From Chamaecyparis obtusa (lineage: Eukaryota > Streptophyta > Pinopsida > Cupressales > Cupressaceae): a DNA stretch of 64,000 nucleotides. Numbering within the stretch: position 1 is the first letter of the stretch; the number at the start of each line of letters is the position of its first letter. Where the stretch lies: positions 3,262,001 to 3,326,000 of the forward strand of contig BSBK01002161.1 of assembly GCA_027943335.1 (NCBI GenBank), given 5' to 3'. Under the pieces are notes generated by a model, which had not been told where the DNA came from, searched no databases, and worked only from the letters and a program-made list of their open reading frames with translations. A program made the translations under genes and the position numbers. Shown here in pieces: positions 36,111 through 47,707 of the stretch.

Positions 36111-39089
36111 AACGTGGAAATAACAAGGGGAAAAAATGAGGTGTTAAGCTAGGATATTAAATCAAAAAATATCCTAACCACAAACACACTAGAAAAATCA
36201 AATATGACAGGCCGAAAAATGGACACTTTAAGATTGTGCCTAATTATGCACTTAATCATTCAATACCTGTGTCTATTTAGGCACCAAATAAGGTGCCAAT
36301 TTTGGCACAAATATAGACATTTCATATCACCTAATTTTGCATGTAGACTCTTTTGCTAGGTGCAAGATATGCTAGAAATAGTGCCAACCTAATAAATAGC
36401 ATCTGTGTTTCAAAAAAATGTAGGAGAAATACATTAAAATAGTGTGTGGAAGAAAAAAAGGGAGCTAATCATAGGGATTTTTTACATAGTGTAATGAGTT
36501 GGGTGTCATATATAAACAACCTCAACCAATTTTTTAGGGTGGATTAAAGCGCTATTGAGCTTCACAAAGACTATGAAAGAGAAAAAAATATTGAATTGTG
36601 GGACCAAGTATGCCTCAAGGTGATGAAATAATTTACCCTAGAAGGAAGGTTTATGGTTTATTATTTCTACAATATGCCCTTGCTTAGTCATTTTCATAAT
36701 TGCAACCTTATTTTTTTTCCTTTTTTTTCTCCTAAATTCTTTGGAAAATTTTGTGAAAGAGGTGATGGATAGTGCTAAGAGTGGTGGTAAAAAATCTATA
36801 CCTCTACAAAGAGTTGATTTTTCATATCTATTGCTTTCACTTGGCCTTATGATTTCCTAAATATTAAATAATTGCATCAAATAATATTACAATGTTACAA
36901 TACAACTCATCAAATGGTCCCAACAATATTCTATGAGAATCTCTATATGTTGCATGTCCATCTAGGTGCTCTTAGGTACAACATTTACATAATAAATTAA
37001 AATATTACAATAATAAACAATATTATGCAAGGTGTACAACACACCATTTTCTCAACAACTCATTCCCTCTTGGTGGTCTACTTGTCTCTCTATTGTTGGT
37101 GAGCTATTATATTACTAAATTTTTTGTATCTAGGTTATAATCCTATTAAAAACCTATTTACCCTTTAATTAAAAAAAAAAAAAGTGAATGCCAAACATCA
37201 ATGTAAAATTACTAGTGTTAACTCAACCTTCAATATATCTAGGTATAAAAAGAAGAAATATGTACTAAATTAATTTGTAACTTACTATAAAATATCATTC
37301 ATAAATTTTTTATTTCATCAAAAACTATCTAAATCTAATACAAATTATTGCATGTGGAATATGAATTTTAAATACTCATAAGCTATTATATAGAAACTCA
37401 TGCTTTTCAAGGAAAAATGTTGTATTAGATAATAATATAGCAAACTATGGGTTTTGTTAATAATTATCATCTAAACTTTTTTTTAAATTTTTTTTTCATC
37501 TCTCCCAACTTTCTATTTGTACAAGTGATCTATTTTGTTGTATATATGTTTAGTAATGAAGATTAAAAGAAGATGAAATTATTAATTAATATAGTTTAAA
37601 ATGAAATTAATAACAAGATATTGTGAATTGTAAACCATTCTTATATAATTAGACATCTTTTCTTGTTCTATGAATGTATTTGAAAGATTAACAAACATAA
37701 ATGATCATTTTCTTTTTAATGAATTGAATGATGTAGTTAAATTTTAGTTTATATCATTTATGCTAATTTGTCATTTCTCACCTTATGCTCTTTTTTTTGA
37801 AAGGTTAAACTCAACAAATGAATGTGCTATTCTTATCAACTAGCCAATGTAGGTAAAATATAAATTAAATATGCATTTATGTTTCACTTTTATTTGAAAG
37901 GTTATTATAGACATTCAACTATAATCTTTCTTGAGTGAGCTACACCCAAAAGGTGATGCCCAATTAGCTACAATGTTTGTGATGCCTTCCCTATAAATTA
38001 TATTTTCTTCAAGGGTGCATTGCATGGAGACATGTAATACCTATACTTTCTTCTTATTGTTTTATCCATTTCCATTCTTATGCACTCAACAATGCAACTT
38101 TTAATAAATTGTCAATATTAGGTGGTGTTACACATGGCGATGATACCAATTGTGAGTGAATTGCATTGTCTTGGTAAGACACTTTAAGTTTCAAAAATAA
38201 TGTTACTACTTTTAAAGATTAAGTTTGTCTAATGTAAATTATGAACATTACAATTGACGTATATATGGTTTGAAATTTTGAAAAGGAAATATAGAAAGAT
38301 AAATTCAACTTTTAAACAAAGTAATATATTAATTATAGCTATAAAGGTAAAATATTACTCAAATGGACAAGCATTTAAGAGATAAGCTCACCAAACTATA
38401 AACTAAAAATAAACTACAAGAAAAATTATAACAATGTTATTTATATTCCTTTTTTATTTTTAGGTTACACTTTCTTTGATAATCTAAAGTAATAAAATGT
38501 AATATTGATTTAAATTAAGGAATAGAAATGAAGGATATTATAAAGATAAGTGTAATCGAAGAGTAAAAATGGTGTATTTTTGTTTGACATTTTATAGAAA
38601 ATGTAATGTTTTGCTAAAGTTCAAGAGAAGAAATATGTGTTCTAACTTTTTCTTTTTGTATTCTATAACATTATATTTGTTGGACAAACAAGCTCACATT
38701 CCTAACATATTTGAAGTGACAATATTTGTACAATTATAGCATTTTCTCTATGATACATTGGCCTCTTATATGATTGCCACAATTTTCTGTACAACAATGA
38801 TAACTTTTTGTAAATTATGGCGGCGTCCTCTATGTTCATATAGGTTGTACCTATAGCTAAAAAAAAGATATATTTAAGATGGGGTGGTGTTGTCACTATT
38901 TTTTTTTGTCTTGTTTCAATTTAACTCCAAAATAAAATTGAATGGTTGGAGGTCAAACATGTGAAAGAATACAAAATGTCCTTGTAATTAGGTGGCATAA
39001 TTAGGGTGTCTATCTAAATTTTTTCTTAAACTTCTAGCTTTGACTGTGTGGTTGACTGTGTACACATTCATTTCGTCTTTATGTTCAAG
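36111..39089. other. AT-rich spacer
   Basis: I see no gene, LTR end or long repeat here. Open frames are all short. Confidence 0.6.
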
Positions 39090-39800
39090 TCCGAAAGTAA
39101 TTAATGTATACCAAACAATCATAAAGTACATGTTTAGAAGAAAAATAGTATACCAAACAATCTAAAACAAGAGTTTAGAGAAAGATAGTATACCAAACAT
39201 TCATACCATACATAACATATGAGTTTAGAGAAAAAATAGTATGCACAACAATCATAAATGATCATAATGGTGGTGTAGCAAAGACCTAAAAACAAGAGCC
39301 AAAATTTTCTATATCTCTTCTAATAATCTAATTTCATTTGTTATCAAATATACATACTCATCTATGCTTGATAAATGTATTCAAATTTAAAATTCATACA
39401 TACCAAGCAATCATAAAGTATTGGTGTAGAATAAAAATAGTATGTCCAACAATCATAAATGATCATAATGATGGTGGAGCAAAGATCTAAAAGTAAGAAT
39501 CTAAATCTTCTATATCTCTTCTAATAATCCAATCTCATTTGTTATCAAATGTGAATACTAATTCATTGTTGCTTCACAAAAGAATTCAAATTTAAAATTC
39601 ACACATACCAAACAATCATAAATTATGAATTTAAGAAAAGTAACATACAATCATACAAGAAAGGAAAAGTAATTTGCCAAACAATCATACATGAAAGAAA
39701 AAGTAACATACCAAACAATCATACATGATGCAAGAAAGGGGCTCTTGAAACAAGGACCAAGATCTCACATGCCTCTTCTAATAATCCAATCACATTCTTT
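39090..39800. repeat. Diverged satellite-like tandem repeat
   Basis: The phrase TACCAAACAATCATA recurs at about 39110, 39152, 39190, 39405, 39606, 39675 and 39709. A larger unit of about 200 bp is repeated: CAACAATCATAAATGATCAT at about 39246 and 39448, each followed by GCAAAGA..CTAAAA and CTTCTAATAATC.AATC, with a partial third copy at about 39735-39800. The array is irregular: short units at the edges, a long unit in the middle. Confidence 0.8.
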
Positions 39801-40482
39801 TGAGTCCATCACATTGGGATCTTGTGCTGGTAGTAATCTTTGTGGAGATTCGAACCCAACTCCTCATTATAAACTTCTATGTCTGATTTAGCATTTGAAG
39901 TTTGAACCCATCAAGAAAGTGTATTCTACTTTTTGAATCCCTGTCATTATAAACATACCATAAAGGTTTGGTTTGAAAGTTTGAGGACATACCTACAAAT
40001 ACCTTTTTCAAAATCTGAAAACCTAGAACATGTGGTGGGGGAAGAGAATGGATTCTAAGAATAGAATTGTAGGTGGTGCCTAGAGCTATCAGAAAATGTG
40101 ACCCCTAGAGCTATGAAAAAGAGAATCTTCTCAAATTAGGGAATAGGTGATACCTAGGTGATAGGACCCCGTCCATTTGTATTTGCATTTCAGAGAGGAG
40201 AGAGAAGGTTAGATCTTGCACAAGTGCCACAAATAATAAATGGGTGTCTGTGAGGCGCCGTAATGCAGGCCTTCTGTGAGTACACAGTCAGTCTTTTGGT
40301 ATTGGCTCAGTTGAAGATTCCACAGCCTGTGCATCGATATTTGAAATTAAGACAAGTCAAAAGAAGTAGATTGTTGTGGTCCTCCTCATTCACATGCATG
40401 CTCCACAGTTGTTCTCGCCATCGTATTCTCCTTTGCTGTCTGTCAGTCCCTCTTTTCTATGGAGGGATGGTCTTGGAGGGAT

Positions 40483-40488
40483 CACGTG
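40483..40488. promoter_or_regulatory. G-box CACGTG upstream of MIR167
   Basis: CACGTG in the context ATCACGTGTGTACG, 28 bp upstream of the TATA box. It is palindromic and a known core for bZIP and bHLH factors. Its use here is inference. Confidence 0.5.
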
Positions 40489-40510
40489 TGTACGACCCTT
40501 TTTCATGCCC

Positions 40511-40517
40511 TATAAAT
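40511..40517 (+). promoter_or_regulatory. TATA box of MIR167
   Basis: TATAAAT in a C-rich setting (CCCTATAAATTCCACCC), 66 bp upstream of the hairpin base. That would place transcription start at about 40540-40550, close to the hairpin. The pyrimidine-rich stretch that follows (ATTCTTCATTCCTCATTCC) fits a plant initiator region. Confidence 0.65.
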
Positions 40518-40576
40518 TCCACCCATCATTCTTCATTCCTCATTCCTCCTCACATCCTCAGCCTCTCTTTTTGGAT

Positions 40577-40678
40577 GCATTGAAGGAATGGCTGAAGCTG
40601 CCAGCATGATCTGGTACATGGGTTCTTCTCTTTAGTTACCAGGTCATTTTGGTAGCCTCAGCTCTTCCCTTCTAATGC
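40577..40678 (+). ncRNA. MIR167: MIR167 precursor hairpin
   Basis: A microRNA precursor. The 5' arm holds the miR167 sequence starting TGAAGCTGCCAGCATGATC at 40593. The 3' arm (GGTCATTTTGGTAGCCTCAG, from 40642) pairs with it: from 40591/40662 to 40616/40637 I count 26 positions with only two mismatches and three G-U pairs. The loop is about 20 bases (40617-40636). The lower stem continues with AAGG/CCTT-type pairs and GCAT/ATGC (40577-40580 with 40675-40678). The guide lies on the 5' arm as in known MIR167 genes. miR167 directs cleavage of ARF6/ARF8 auxin-response-factor mRNAs in land plants and so tunes auxin signalling. A TATA box and a G-box lie just upstream. This is the one locus in the window that looks intact. 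Confidence 0.93.
40593..40613 (+). ncRNA. miR167: Mature miR167 (21 nt; 22 nt if it extends to 40614)
   Basis: Begins TGAAGCTGCCAGCATGATC and ends TG (or TGG). The 5' U and the whole seed match the conserved miR167 family. The predicted star strand with 2-nt overhangs is 40642-40662. Confidence 0.93.
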
Positions 40679-40781
40679 CTGCTGTTCTACCTCACTGTAC
40701 TGTCTTTCCAACATATAATGAGGTGCTGTAATTCTATCTTCTTTCTATGGGTTGCTTTCAATTCATTCACTGTTTCCTTCT

Positions 40782-40957
40782 CTTGCATGTTATCTTAAAC
40801 GTAGCTTCTCCTTTTGCATGTTAACGTAGGTCCTCTTGCATGTTATCTTAAACCTAGGTTCTTTCTTTGCATGTTATCTATCTTAAACCTAGGTTCTTCT
40901 TTTGCATGTTGTCTTAAACCTAGCTTCTTCTTTTGCATGTTATCTTAAACTAGGGTT
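40782..40957 (+). repeat. Minisatellite downstream of MIR167
   Basis: About five to six units of 30-38 bp with consensus TTGCATGTTATCTTAAACC and TAGGTTCTTCTT, starting at about 40783, 40816, 40837, 40876, 40910 and 40934. Units differ by small indels. It probably lies within the primary transcript of MIR167. Confidence 0.85.
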
Positions 40958-41189
40958 TTAGGGTGTTCTCTTGAATTCTATCTTAAACTTGATTTTAGGG
41001 TTTAGGCTAGCTGGGTGGGTGAGATCTTTTCTAAGATGCACTGCTCTGTAACAAGTTGCAAACTTGTTTTGTTTAATCTTTCTGTTGCGTTTGTTTATTA
41101 GAAAAATCACAGAAATCTAGACATAGTTTTGGCCACTTGTTTTGGATTCTATTTATTAGATTGTTATTTTTGTAGCATGAGTTTTTCAA

Positions 41190-41935
41190 ATTTATGTAGT
41201 ATTAAAAAAAGATTATTTTGGAATCAATTCTGTATATTTTCAAATTGACTTTTGGGATCATACTTAGTGATTAGAAATCAGATTCATAATCAATTTTCCA
41301 ATGTTTGAGTTCGTACTGAGTGATTCATAGTCTATGTTTATTTTTGGAATCAACTATGTATGCTTTGAAATCAAGTTTGAGATATACTCAGTGATTTATT
41401 GTTAGGATGAAGAGAGTTTATATCTGTTATTTTTGTTTATGATTCTCAGTCTATTTATTACTGAAAAAGATTGTTTATTGAATTAACTGTATATGTTTTT
41501 GAATTGATGTTTTGGATAATGCTTATGTATTATTCAAGTGAAGATAGTCAAATCGCTTGCATTTATTTCTCATCTTCAATATATTTCTAATTAACTGGTT
41601 TCTAATCTTTACATTTTCAGTGCATGTAGTATTGAAAAGATTATTTCTGGAATCAACTTTATATGTTATGAAATTAACTTTGGGTCATACTCAGTGAGCC
41701 ATTATTATGATGAAGGCAGTTTACATCTATTATTTTTGTTTCTGATTTTTACACTTTGACTATTTTTGAAATCAACAAGAAATGTTTTTGAACTGCTGTT
41801 TAAGATAATACTCAAGAATTTATCATCCAAATAAAAATAGTGAAATCCCTTGAGTTTATTTTTTATCTTCAGTCATTCTAATCAACTTTATTTCTAATCT
41901 TTATTTTTTTCAGTATGACTTTCCTCTAAAAATCT
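41190..41935 (+). repeat. Diverged tandem duplication with splice-acceptor-like ends
   Basis: Segments containing ATGTAGTATT.AAAA.GATTATTT.TGGAATCAA recur at about 41194 and 41635. Segments with CATACTCAGTGA followed by TCT.TTATTTTTGTTT..GATT recur at about 41390-41445 and 41690-41745. Segments ending TCTAATCTTTACATTTTCAG (41628) and TCTAATCTTTATTTTTTTCAG (41912; given in part as T-rich plus CAG) recur about 284 bp apart. Both ends keep a pyrimidine tract plus CAG. I take this as an intron, or a pair of introns, of the MIR167 primary transcript. Confidence 0.6.
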
Positions 41936-42065
41936 TAATATTTGCTATTTTTTTTTTAATAATGATAATGGTGAATGGCAGACACTGAGCAGTTATAGTT
42001 TCTAACAGAGCTGCTTCAAAACCCTTATTAGCTTCATCATCATCCATGTCTGACAAGGATCAGGT
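41913..42065 (+). other. Possible downstream exon of the MIR167 transcript
   Basis: After the second acceptor-like CAG at about 41912 there is a T/A-mixed stretch, then a GC-richer stretch with ATGTCTGACAAGGATCAG directly before GTATGAAC, a canonical donor-like junction at 42063-42066. This could be a non-coding exon, or the first exon of an unrelated gene beginning MSDKDQ. I found no continuing frame downstream. Confidence 0.3.
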
Positions 42066-44574
42066 ATGAACTCAAACTGTGGATTTATTCTGACAAGAAG
42101 CTTGAATACTTTTTGTTTTAATTCCACCTCATTGTTGGTTGGTGTTCTGTGAATACTGCTCAGTGATAATGATCAAATTATCCTCCAACTCTTTTGTTTT
42201 CTAAAACTAACCATAACACTCTTAAAACTTCTAAGAACATATGGGTTATCTAACTCATTGGCTATACTTCAGTATGACAGCTGCTTGCATCATGAACTGC
42301 TAAACAATTACTATTTTTCCATTTTACATTAGGTCTGTCATGCCGACTGATACACAAAGCAAGTTTTCATTACAAATCTCAATAGTCTAGATTTGAGTTT
42401 TTTAATTGACAAGTTTGTATCTTGTAGAGAAGTGCTCAGAACTCTAATGCTTATAAACGGAATATACTATATGTATATAAATATGAAATATCACTTTTAA
42501 AGACAGAGTAATCTATGTTTGTTTTTTGTTTTGTTTTTTTTCATATGTAGAAATTATTATTGAAGATTTATTATAAGGTTTAAAATTATTATGTTTATTG
42601 TGATATTTAAGAATATACGGTATTTCTGGCTTTTCTATCTAGATAGAGATAATATATACTAAATTTATAATATGTTTATATAAATATAATTTTGAAATGT
42701 AAAGTACAATTTGTACTTTTTAATTCATAATATCATATTGAAAAATATATAAGATTACATTTTGTGAAAGATGATGAAGAAATTTTACAGGAGGAAAAAT
42801 ATCAAGAAATAGAAGAAAGACAGAAACAAAGCAACATCACTTTTACATTCAAAATACAACTAATTCTTTTTTATGCATATGTAAAGATTATTATCGAAAG
42901 ATTGGTTATTATTAATCAAATTCAAATGATGATCATTTGTAAATTCTTATGCTTATTGTAATTGTCTCTAAGAAATGGCCTTTCATGTTTTCCTATTTAG
43001 ATAGAAATTTAAAGGCAAACAATGTTGTTTCAAATTAGAAACAACAATGTTGTCATATAGCTTTCTAAAACTCAATCTTTAGTAATTTCTTTCTTTCTTT
43101 CTCTCTCTTAAGAGATTGTTCTATCTAATTACTGTTCTATATCTAATTACTGTTCTAAAGATACTAATGGTTTTATAATTATTTTTGCAACTTTTTACTT
43201 TTTATTATATTATATGTGAGCTTAAAGATTTGCATATTGATTATAAGGATTTTTTGCTTAAATATTTTAGAATCTTTTAGTTTTAATTAGTTCCTTGTAT
43301 TCTTACTTTGATCTCTTGATTTGAATCAGTCAATGATATCATGTTTTGGAATATTATTTTTTTGTTTATAAAAAGATATAATGCTTAAAACATGTGAAAC
43401 AAGAATTGTGTGCATAAAAGAATCATATTTTAAGAGTATACATATTGAGTTTGAATGACAGTGTTCTTCTTATTATCTATTTAGCATGAAAAATTTCACA
43501 TTATAGTTGTTGAATACTTGCAAACATAACATTAAAAAGACCAAATATTATTAAGGGTGTTGAGTGTGTCATTGAAAAAACATTTAACATTGATTTCACT
43601 TATGAAAGTCTGTAACCATTACAAATACGTAAGTTTTGATTGTTAAGAAAAAGGATCAAAATTTTAATAATTATAGATTTACTTATATCTATAATTGTTT
43701 TTCTTAAAGGTAAGAGTTAAAAATTATTATAAATCAAATTTAATATTAAACAACAAAGCATAAGTGAAATAATTTGTGGAGATTTGAAGATAATCTATTA
43801 CCATTATTTTTATTAATAGCATTGTTGAATTTATTTTGTGTCTAGCAATTTGTTAAGACATGGCTATTTGATGTTAAATATCTTCCAAGATGTACCATGC
43901 AAAATCAATTTCTAATTTTCTACTTTATTCTTTGATGATTCTCAATTCAATCTTGGCATGAGTGTTATGTAGTGTGTTATTGGAGGTAACACTAAGACTT
44001 TTTTCTTTCCTATTCTTGGAATATTGGTCATCAAAATAATGAAGTGGTTACATTAACATGGTATAGCCTTCTCTTTTCTATAAAAGAATTTTTATACTTA
44101 TTAAGTAGTTTAAAATTATTTCCTTTAACTACATTCTTCTACCTAAAATGTGTTTGGTAATGATTTAGCTATTAAAGAGTTGATCTTTTTCAATAGGTTA
44201 AATCCTTATGGAAGATAAGGTGTTGTAGGGGGAATTTTATGGTTTTAATGTTCATGTTGGTTTTATTATTTATATTTCTCTTTTGATTAATATTTCTTTT
44301 AATTTATACAATTGAGAATCTAATGGATAAAAATGAGAGAAATTTAAAATTATTGACTACATAATTGATTTAAAATAAATTAGCTAATTATCATACAATT
44401 TTTCCAAATAAAAAATTATAAGTATAATGTTGAATAAGAAATTTCAAAATAATCATTCTTTTTCAAAATATTCAATAATTTAAAATAATTATACGATGAC
44501 TATTTTTTATATTGTAACACCTTTTCTTAAAATTTTCAAGTAAAAAAATTACATAATGTTTGAATAAATGTATA
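42066..44574. other. AT-rich spacer
   Basis: No gene is recognised. There is a short perfect stem TGTTGTTTC / GAAACAACA at about 43024-43047 and a small CTTT/CT tract at about 43088-43110. The rest is very AT-rich. Confidence 0.55.
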
Positions 44575-45305
44575 TTACCAATCCTTAGAAACTTTGCCCA
44601 ACTATTCATGTTGATGTTGAAAGTTATCATGGCTTGACAATTAAATGAAATGAATAATTTCTATTTAGGTGACAAATCCTTCTAAACTCTACCCAACCAT
44701 TCATATTGAGGTTGGAATTTAGCATAGTTTGACAATTAAATGCAATGAGTAATTTTGGTGTTATTGTTTAAGGAATATGACAACTTTTTTATTCGAACTT
44801 TAACCTTATCTATAGTGGGTGAGAGTCTATTGTTGTTCCATAAAATATCAAGATGCGTTTTGGTTGTACTCAAGAGGAATAAAAGTTAGGAGTCCTTTAT
44901 CAAGCATGATATTTGAGTTGACCATCTTACATGGAGGTGGGTTCCACTAATATTTAATCTTATCATATAACAATGATTGATTCTAACATTAGCCATATAT
45001 TAAGTAGGTGACAAACTCTTGCAAACTCTACCCAAGCATTTATGTTTAAGTTGAAATTTATCATAGCTTGGCAATTAAATGTGATGAGTAATTTTGGTAT
45101 TGTTGTTTAAGGAATATGATATTTTTTTATTCTAATTATAGAGTAGGTGAGACTTTTTTTTATTCTTGTTTTGTAATAGATCAATATATTTTTTGGGTGC
45201 ACTCAAAAAGAATAAAAGCTAGGGGCCCTTTTTCAAGTAGATGATTTGAGTTGACCTTACATGAAGGTGGGGTACACTAATATTTAATCTTATCATATAA
45301 CAATA
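44575..45305. repeat. Tandem duplication, unit about 337 bp
   Basis: GTGACAAATCCTTCTAAACTC at about 44670 and GTGACAAACTCTTGCAAACTC at about 45007 (split phrases) start two copies. They share CTACCCAA, GACAATTAAATG/GGCAATTAAATG, GTTTAAGGAATATGA, ACTCAA.A.GAATAAAAG and the end ACACTAATATTTAATCTTATCATATAACAA (in parts). A partial earlier copy of the first 80 bp starts at about 44580. No coding is evident. Confidence 0.85.
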
Positions 45306-45917
45306 ATTGTTTGCTACATAATATTACATATCAAATATTAACATAAAATAAAAAAACTTTTCTAACATAATTTTTGATGGCATGCTTTTCTCAAACTTGT
45401 GGTAGATCATTAGAGATAAAAGTTTATAAAAGTTGTATCAAGCATAAGATTTGGTTTTGGGTTGAACCTCTTGCATGGTTGTTGGCCTCGTGAAATTCTA
45501 TCTTGCCATCTCTTATAGTTTTTTTTTCCGACATTGCTAAATATTTGACATGGTTTGGATCATGTAATTCTTTACCAATGAGTTGCAAAATAATAATAAA
45601 TATAAACAAACAATGGAGAAATCAAAAATATGTTTAATGTAAATTTTTATGATCATATGCACTTATTTTAAACTTATGGTATTATAGACAAAAGCTAATG
45701 ATGATATGACTTTATAGTGTTCTTTTATATAAAATTTGGAAATGTGGATAATAATGAAATTTGATGTTTGTATTTGGACTGAACTTGGATTTTTATATTA
45801 ACAATAAATTATAAAGTTCTTTATCATGCCCCCCTCAAAATAAATTTTAACCAATGATAGACTAGATAAGCTGAAAATTGCAAACCCATTTAAATGTGTT
45901 TTGGGTGGTTTAGAGAT
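45306..45917. other. Spacer
   Basis: AT-rich. A 61-codon minus-strand open frame (45609-45424) has no recognisable motif. Nothing else is seen. Confidence 0.5.
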
Positions 45918-46934
45918 TGAAATGGTTCAATACATACATTTTCTCAACATTGTTGGCAATTTGTTATGGAAAAATTGGAGCTATATATGCCAATGCCAAA
46001 TACCTCATGGGATTGGTTTTAGTCTTGCCCCCCCACCTTTCCATAATGCAATGCTGTCAAGTATATGGATAATCAAACCTTTCATGGTAATATGGGCAAT
46101 TTGGTGGGAGAGAAGCAAAAGAATTCTTAGAAAAGAGATTTCAACGATGGAAAGAGTAATAGATATAATTGATGTGTAAATGAAACCATGAAAACCACAA
46201 AGGATGCTCCTTGACATTCACATCTTGGGATGCTTGAATGCTCAAATTGTGGACAAGTATTATCCTCCATATCAATGGCTATCAAGTAGCTAACCAAACC
46301 AAAATTTGATAGGTCGCATATTAAATGGCACCCACCAACACATCACTATGATGGGGTCTCAAGGGATAATCCGAGTGTGTCAAGAGGTGGAATTTGTATT
46401 AGAAAATGAATTGGTGAGCTTATAGCAGAGAAAGAAATGACACTTCCTCAAGGAATGAATACTATAGAAGAGGCAAATGCCCTATTGCAGGGTCTAATTA
46501 TAGCAAAGAAGATGGATATAAAAAAACTTAATATTGAGGGTGACTCTCTTGTCATTATCAATGCATGTGAAAATAGGAAATCTTACAATTGGACTTTGAA
46601 GTATATAGTTCACAATAAGCATGGAAGTTACTTGATTCTTTTGATTCTTTTATTTTGACACATACATATAGAGAAGGTAAGAGGCCAGCACACTATCTCG
46701 CCAATATGGGGGAGATGGTATTGAATTGGATACATTGGATGAGAATGCCAAGTGGAGTGATTTCCTCAGCTAGCACAAATTGTTGAACATGAGTATAATT
46801 CATAGTACAATTTAGAGATAACCTTGGGGATGATTATAGTCCTACAAATAGATACAAAATGATATGTTGATTAAGAAAAGGTTGGATGTCATGGATTCTA
46901 AAAGATTTGGAATTTCTTGCACCAACAAATATCA
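45918..46934 (+). pseudogene. Plant LINE (L1-type) ORF2 3' part: zinc-binding end and RNase H
   Basis: The plus strand encodes VQYIHFLNIVGNLLWKNW (about 45925-45978) and IKPFMVIWAIWWERSKRILRKE (about 46070-46135), the usual zf-RVT end of plant LINE reverse transcriptases. After a gap it encodes an RNase H domain: DGVSRDNPS (about 46350), IGELIAEKEMTLPQGMNTIEEANALLQG (about 46410-46495), LNIEGDSLVIINACENR (about 46530-46580) and YREGKRPAHYLANMGE (about 46668-46715). The D-E-D metal-binding residues are in place, but stops and frame changes break the frame. There is no 5' part. It ends at 46934, where element H is inserted. Confidence 0.85.
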
Positions 46935-46959
46935 TGTTGGCAAGTGGCTAACATATGAG

Positions 46960-47243
46960 GATCACAAGAACAAAGATTTAAAGGAACTCAAAGTTTCCTC
47001 TGCTAATATGTAGATGTTGGCTGAACAGGCGGCTGCATTAATGAAGAAAATCTAGCCACCTGTCTGTTGTCTTGTTATCTTTCTACTGTCCTTTTTCTTT
47101 GTCTTTCTTTTGTTGGACTTGTTAGTTTTTTGGTGTCTCTTTTTGGTGCTTTTGCACTATTTCCACTGGAACTTTAATGCTTATTTTGTAATCTCACTGT
47201 AAAAGGTTTCAGATCCTTTCAAAACCTGCTTTTACGTAATCAA
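46960..47243 (+). mobile_element. 284-bp 5'-truncated retroposon (LINE 3' end)
   Basis: Flanked by the 10-bp direct repeat AACATATGAG (46950-46959 and 47244-47253), which is single in the right LTR of H. The insert has a short coding-like start (LKELKVSSANM, MLAEQAAALMKK) and then a T-rich 3' untranslated type region. It ends CTTTTACGTAATC followed by As that merge with the target. This is the pattern of a target-primed, 5'-truncated insertion. Confidence 0.8.
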
Positions 47244-47707
47244 AACATATGAGTACATGGATGTTGTCATTATTGGAAACACTTAGCCCTTAAATCATCA
47301 CAAGGCATTTTGATACTATTTTGGTAATCAATGATGTGAAAAATGCCTAAGTCCATAATTGGTTTTGGGTAGACAGTCTCATTATTTTGGTCAGCAAACA
47401 TGGTACATACAGAGTTAAGCTATATGAAGTTATGTTTGGGTAGAAAGATGTATGGAAGATACTTAGGCAAGATCACAAGCATTTTGGATGTGAGATGATA
47501 GAGATACAGTTCTCTAAGTGCATGTGAAGACATGAAACAATACAATAGGGAAAGTGAAGAAGTATAAGTTTTGGCCGGCATATGTTATGATATTTTGTAT
47601 TTGTTGAGGGCCCAATGATATTGTAATGTGGGAAAAGTCACACAATGTAATTTATATTTTGTAAATGTTTAAGGATATTATACAAGGTTGACCCCGGGGA
47701 TTATACT

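Noticed and set aside
40263..40609. Two plus-strand reading frames of 106 and 77 codons over the MIR167 promoter and hairpin
   Set aside because: They begin upstream of the TATA box and have no motif; the promoter and hairpin explain the sequence.
43021..43050. Short inverted repeat TGTTGTTTC / GAAACAACA as a terminator or microRNA
   Set aside because: Only 9 bp, in AT-rich spacer, with no flanking signal.
46935..47243. Reading 46935-47243 as the natural 3' end of the LINE at 45.9 kb
   Set aside because: The first 25 bases match the start of the H LTR and the rest is flanked by a 10-bp duplication, so it is an LTR start plus an inserted retroposon.
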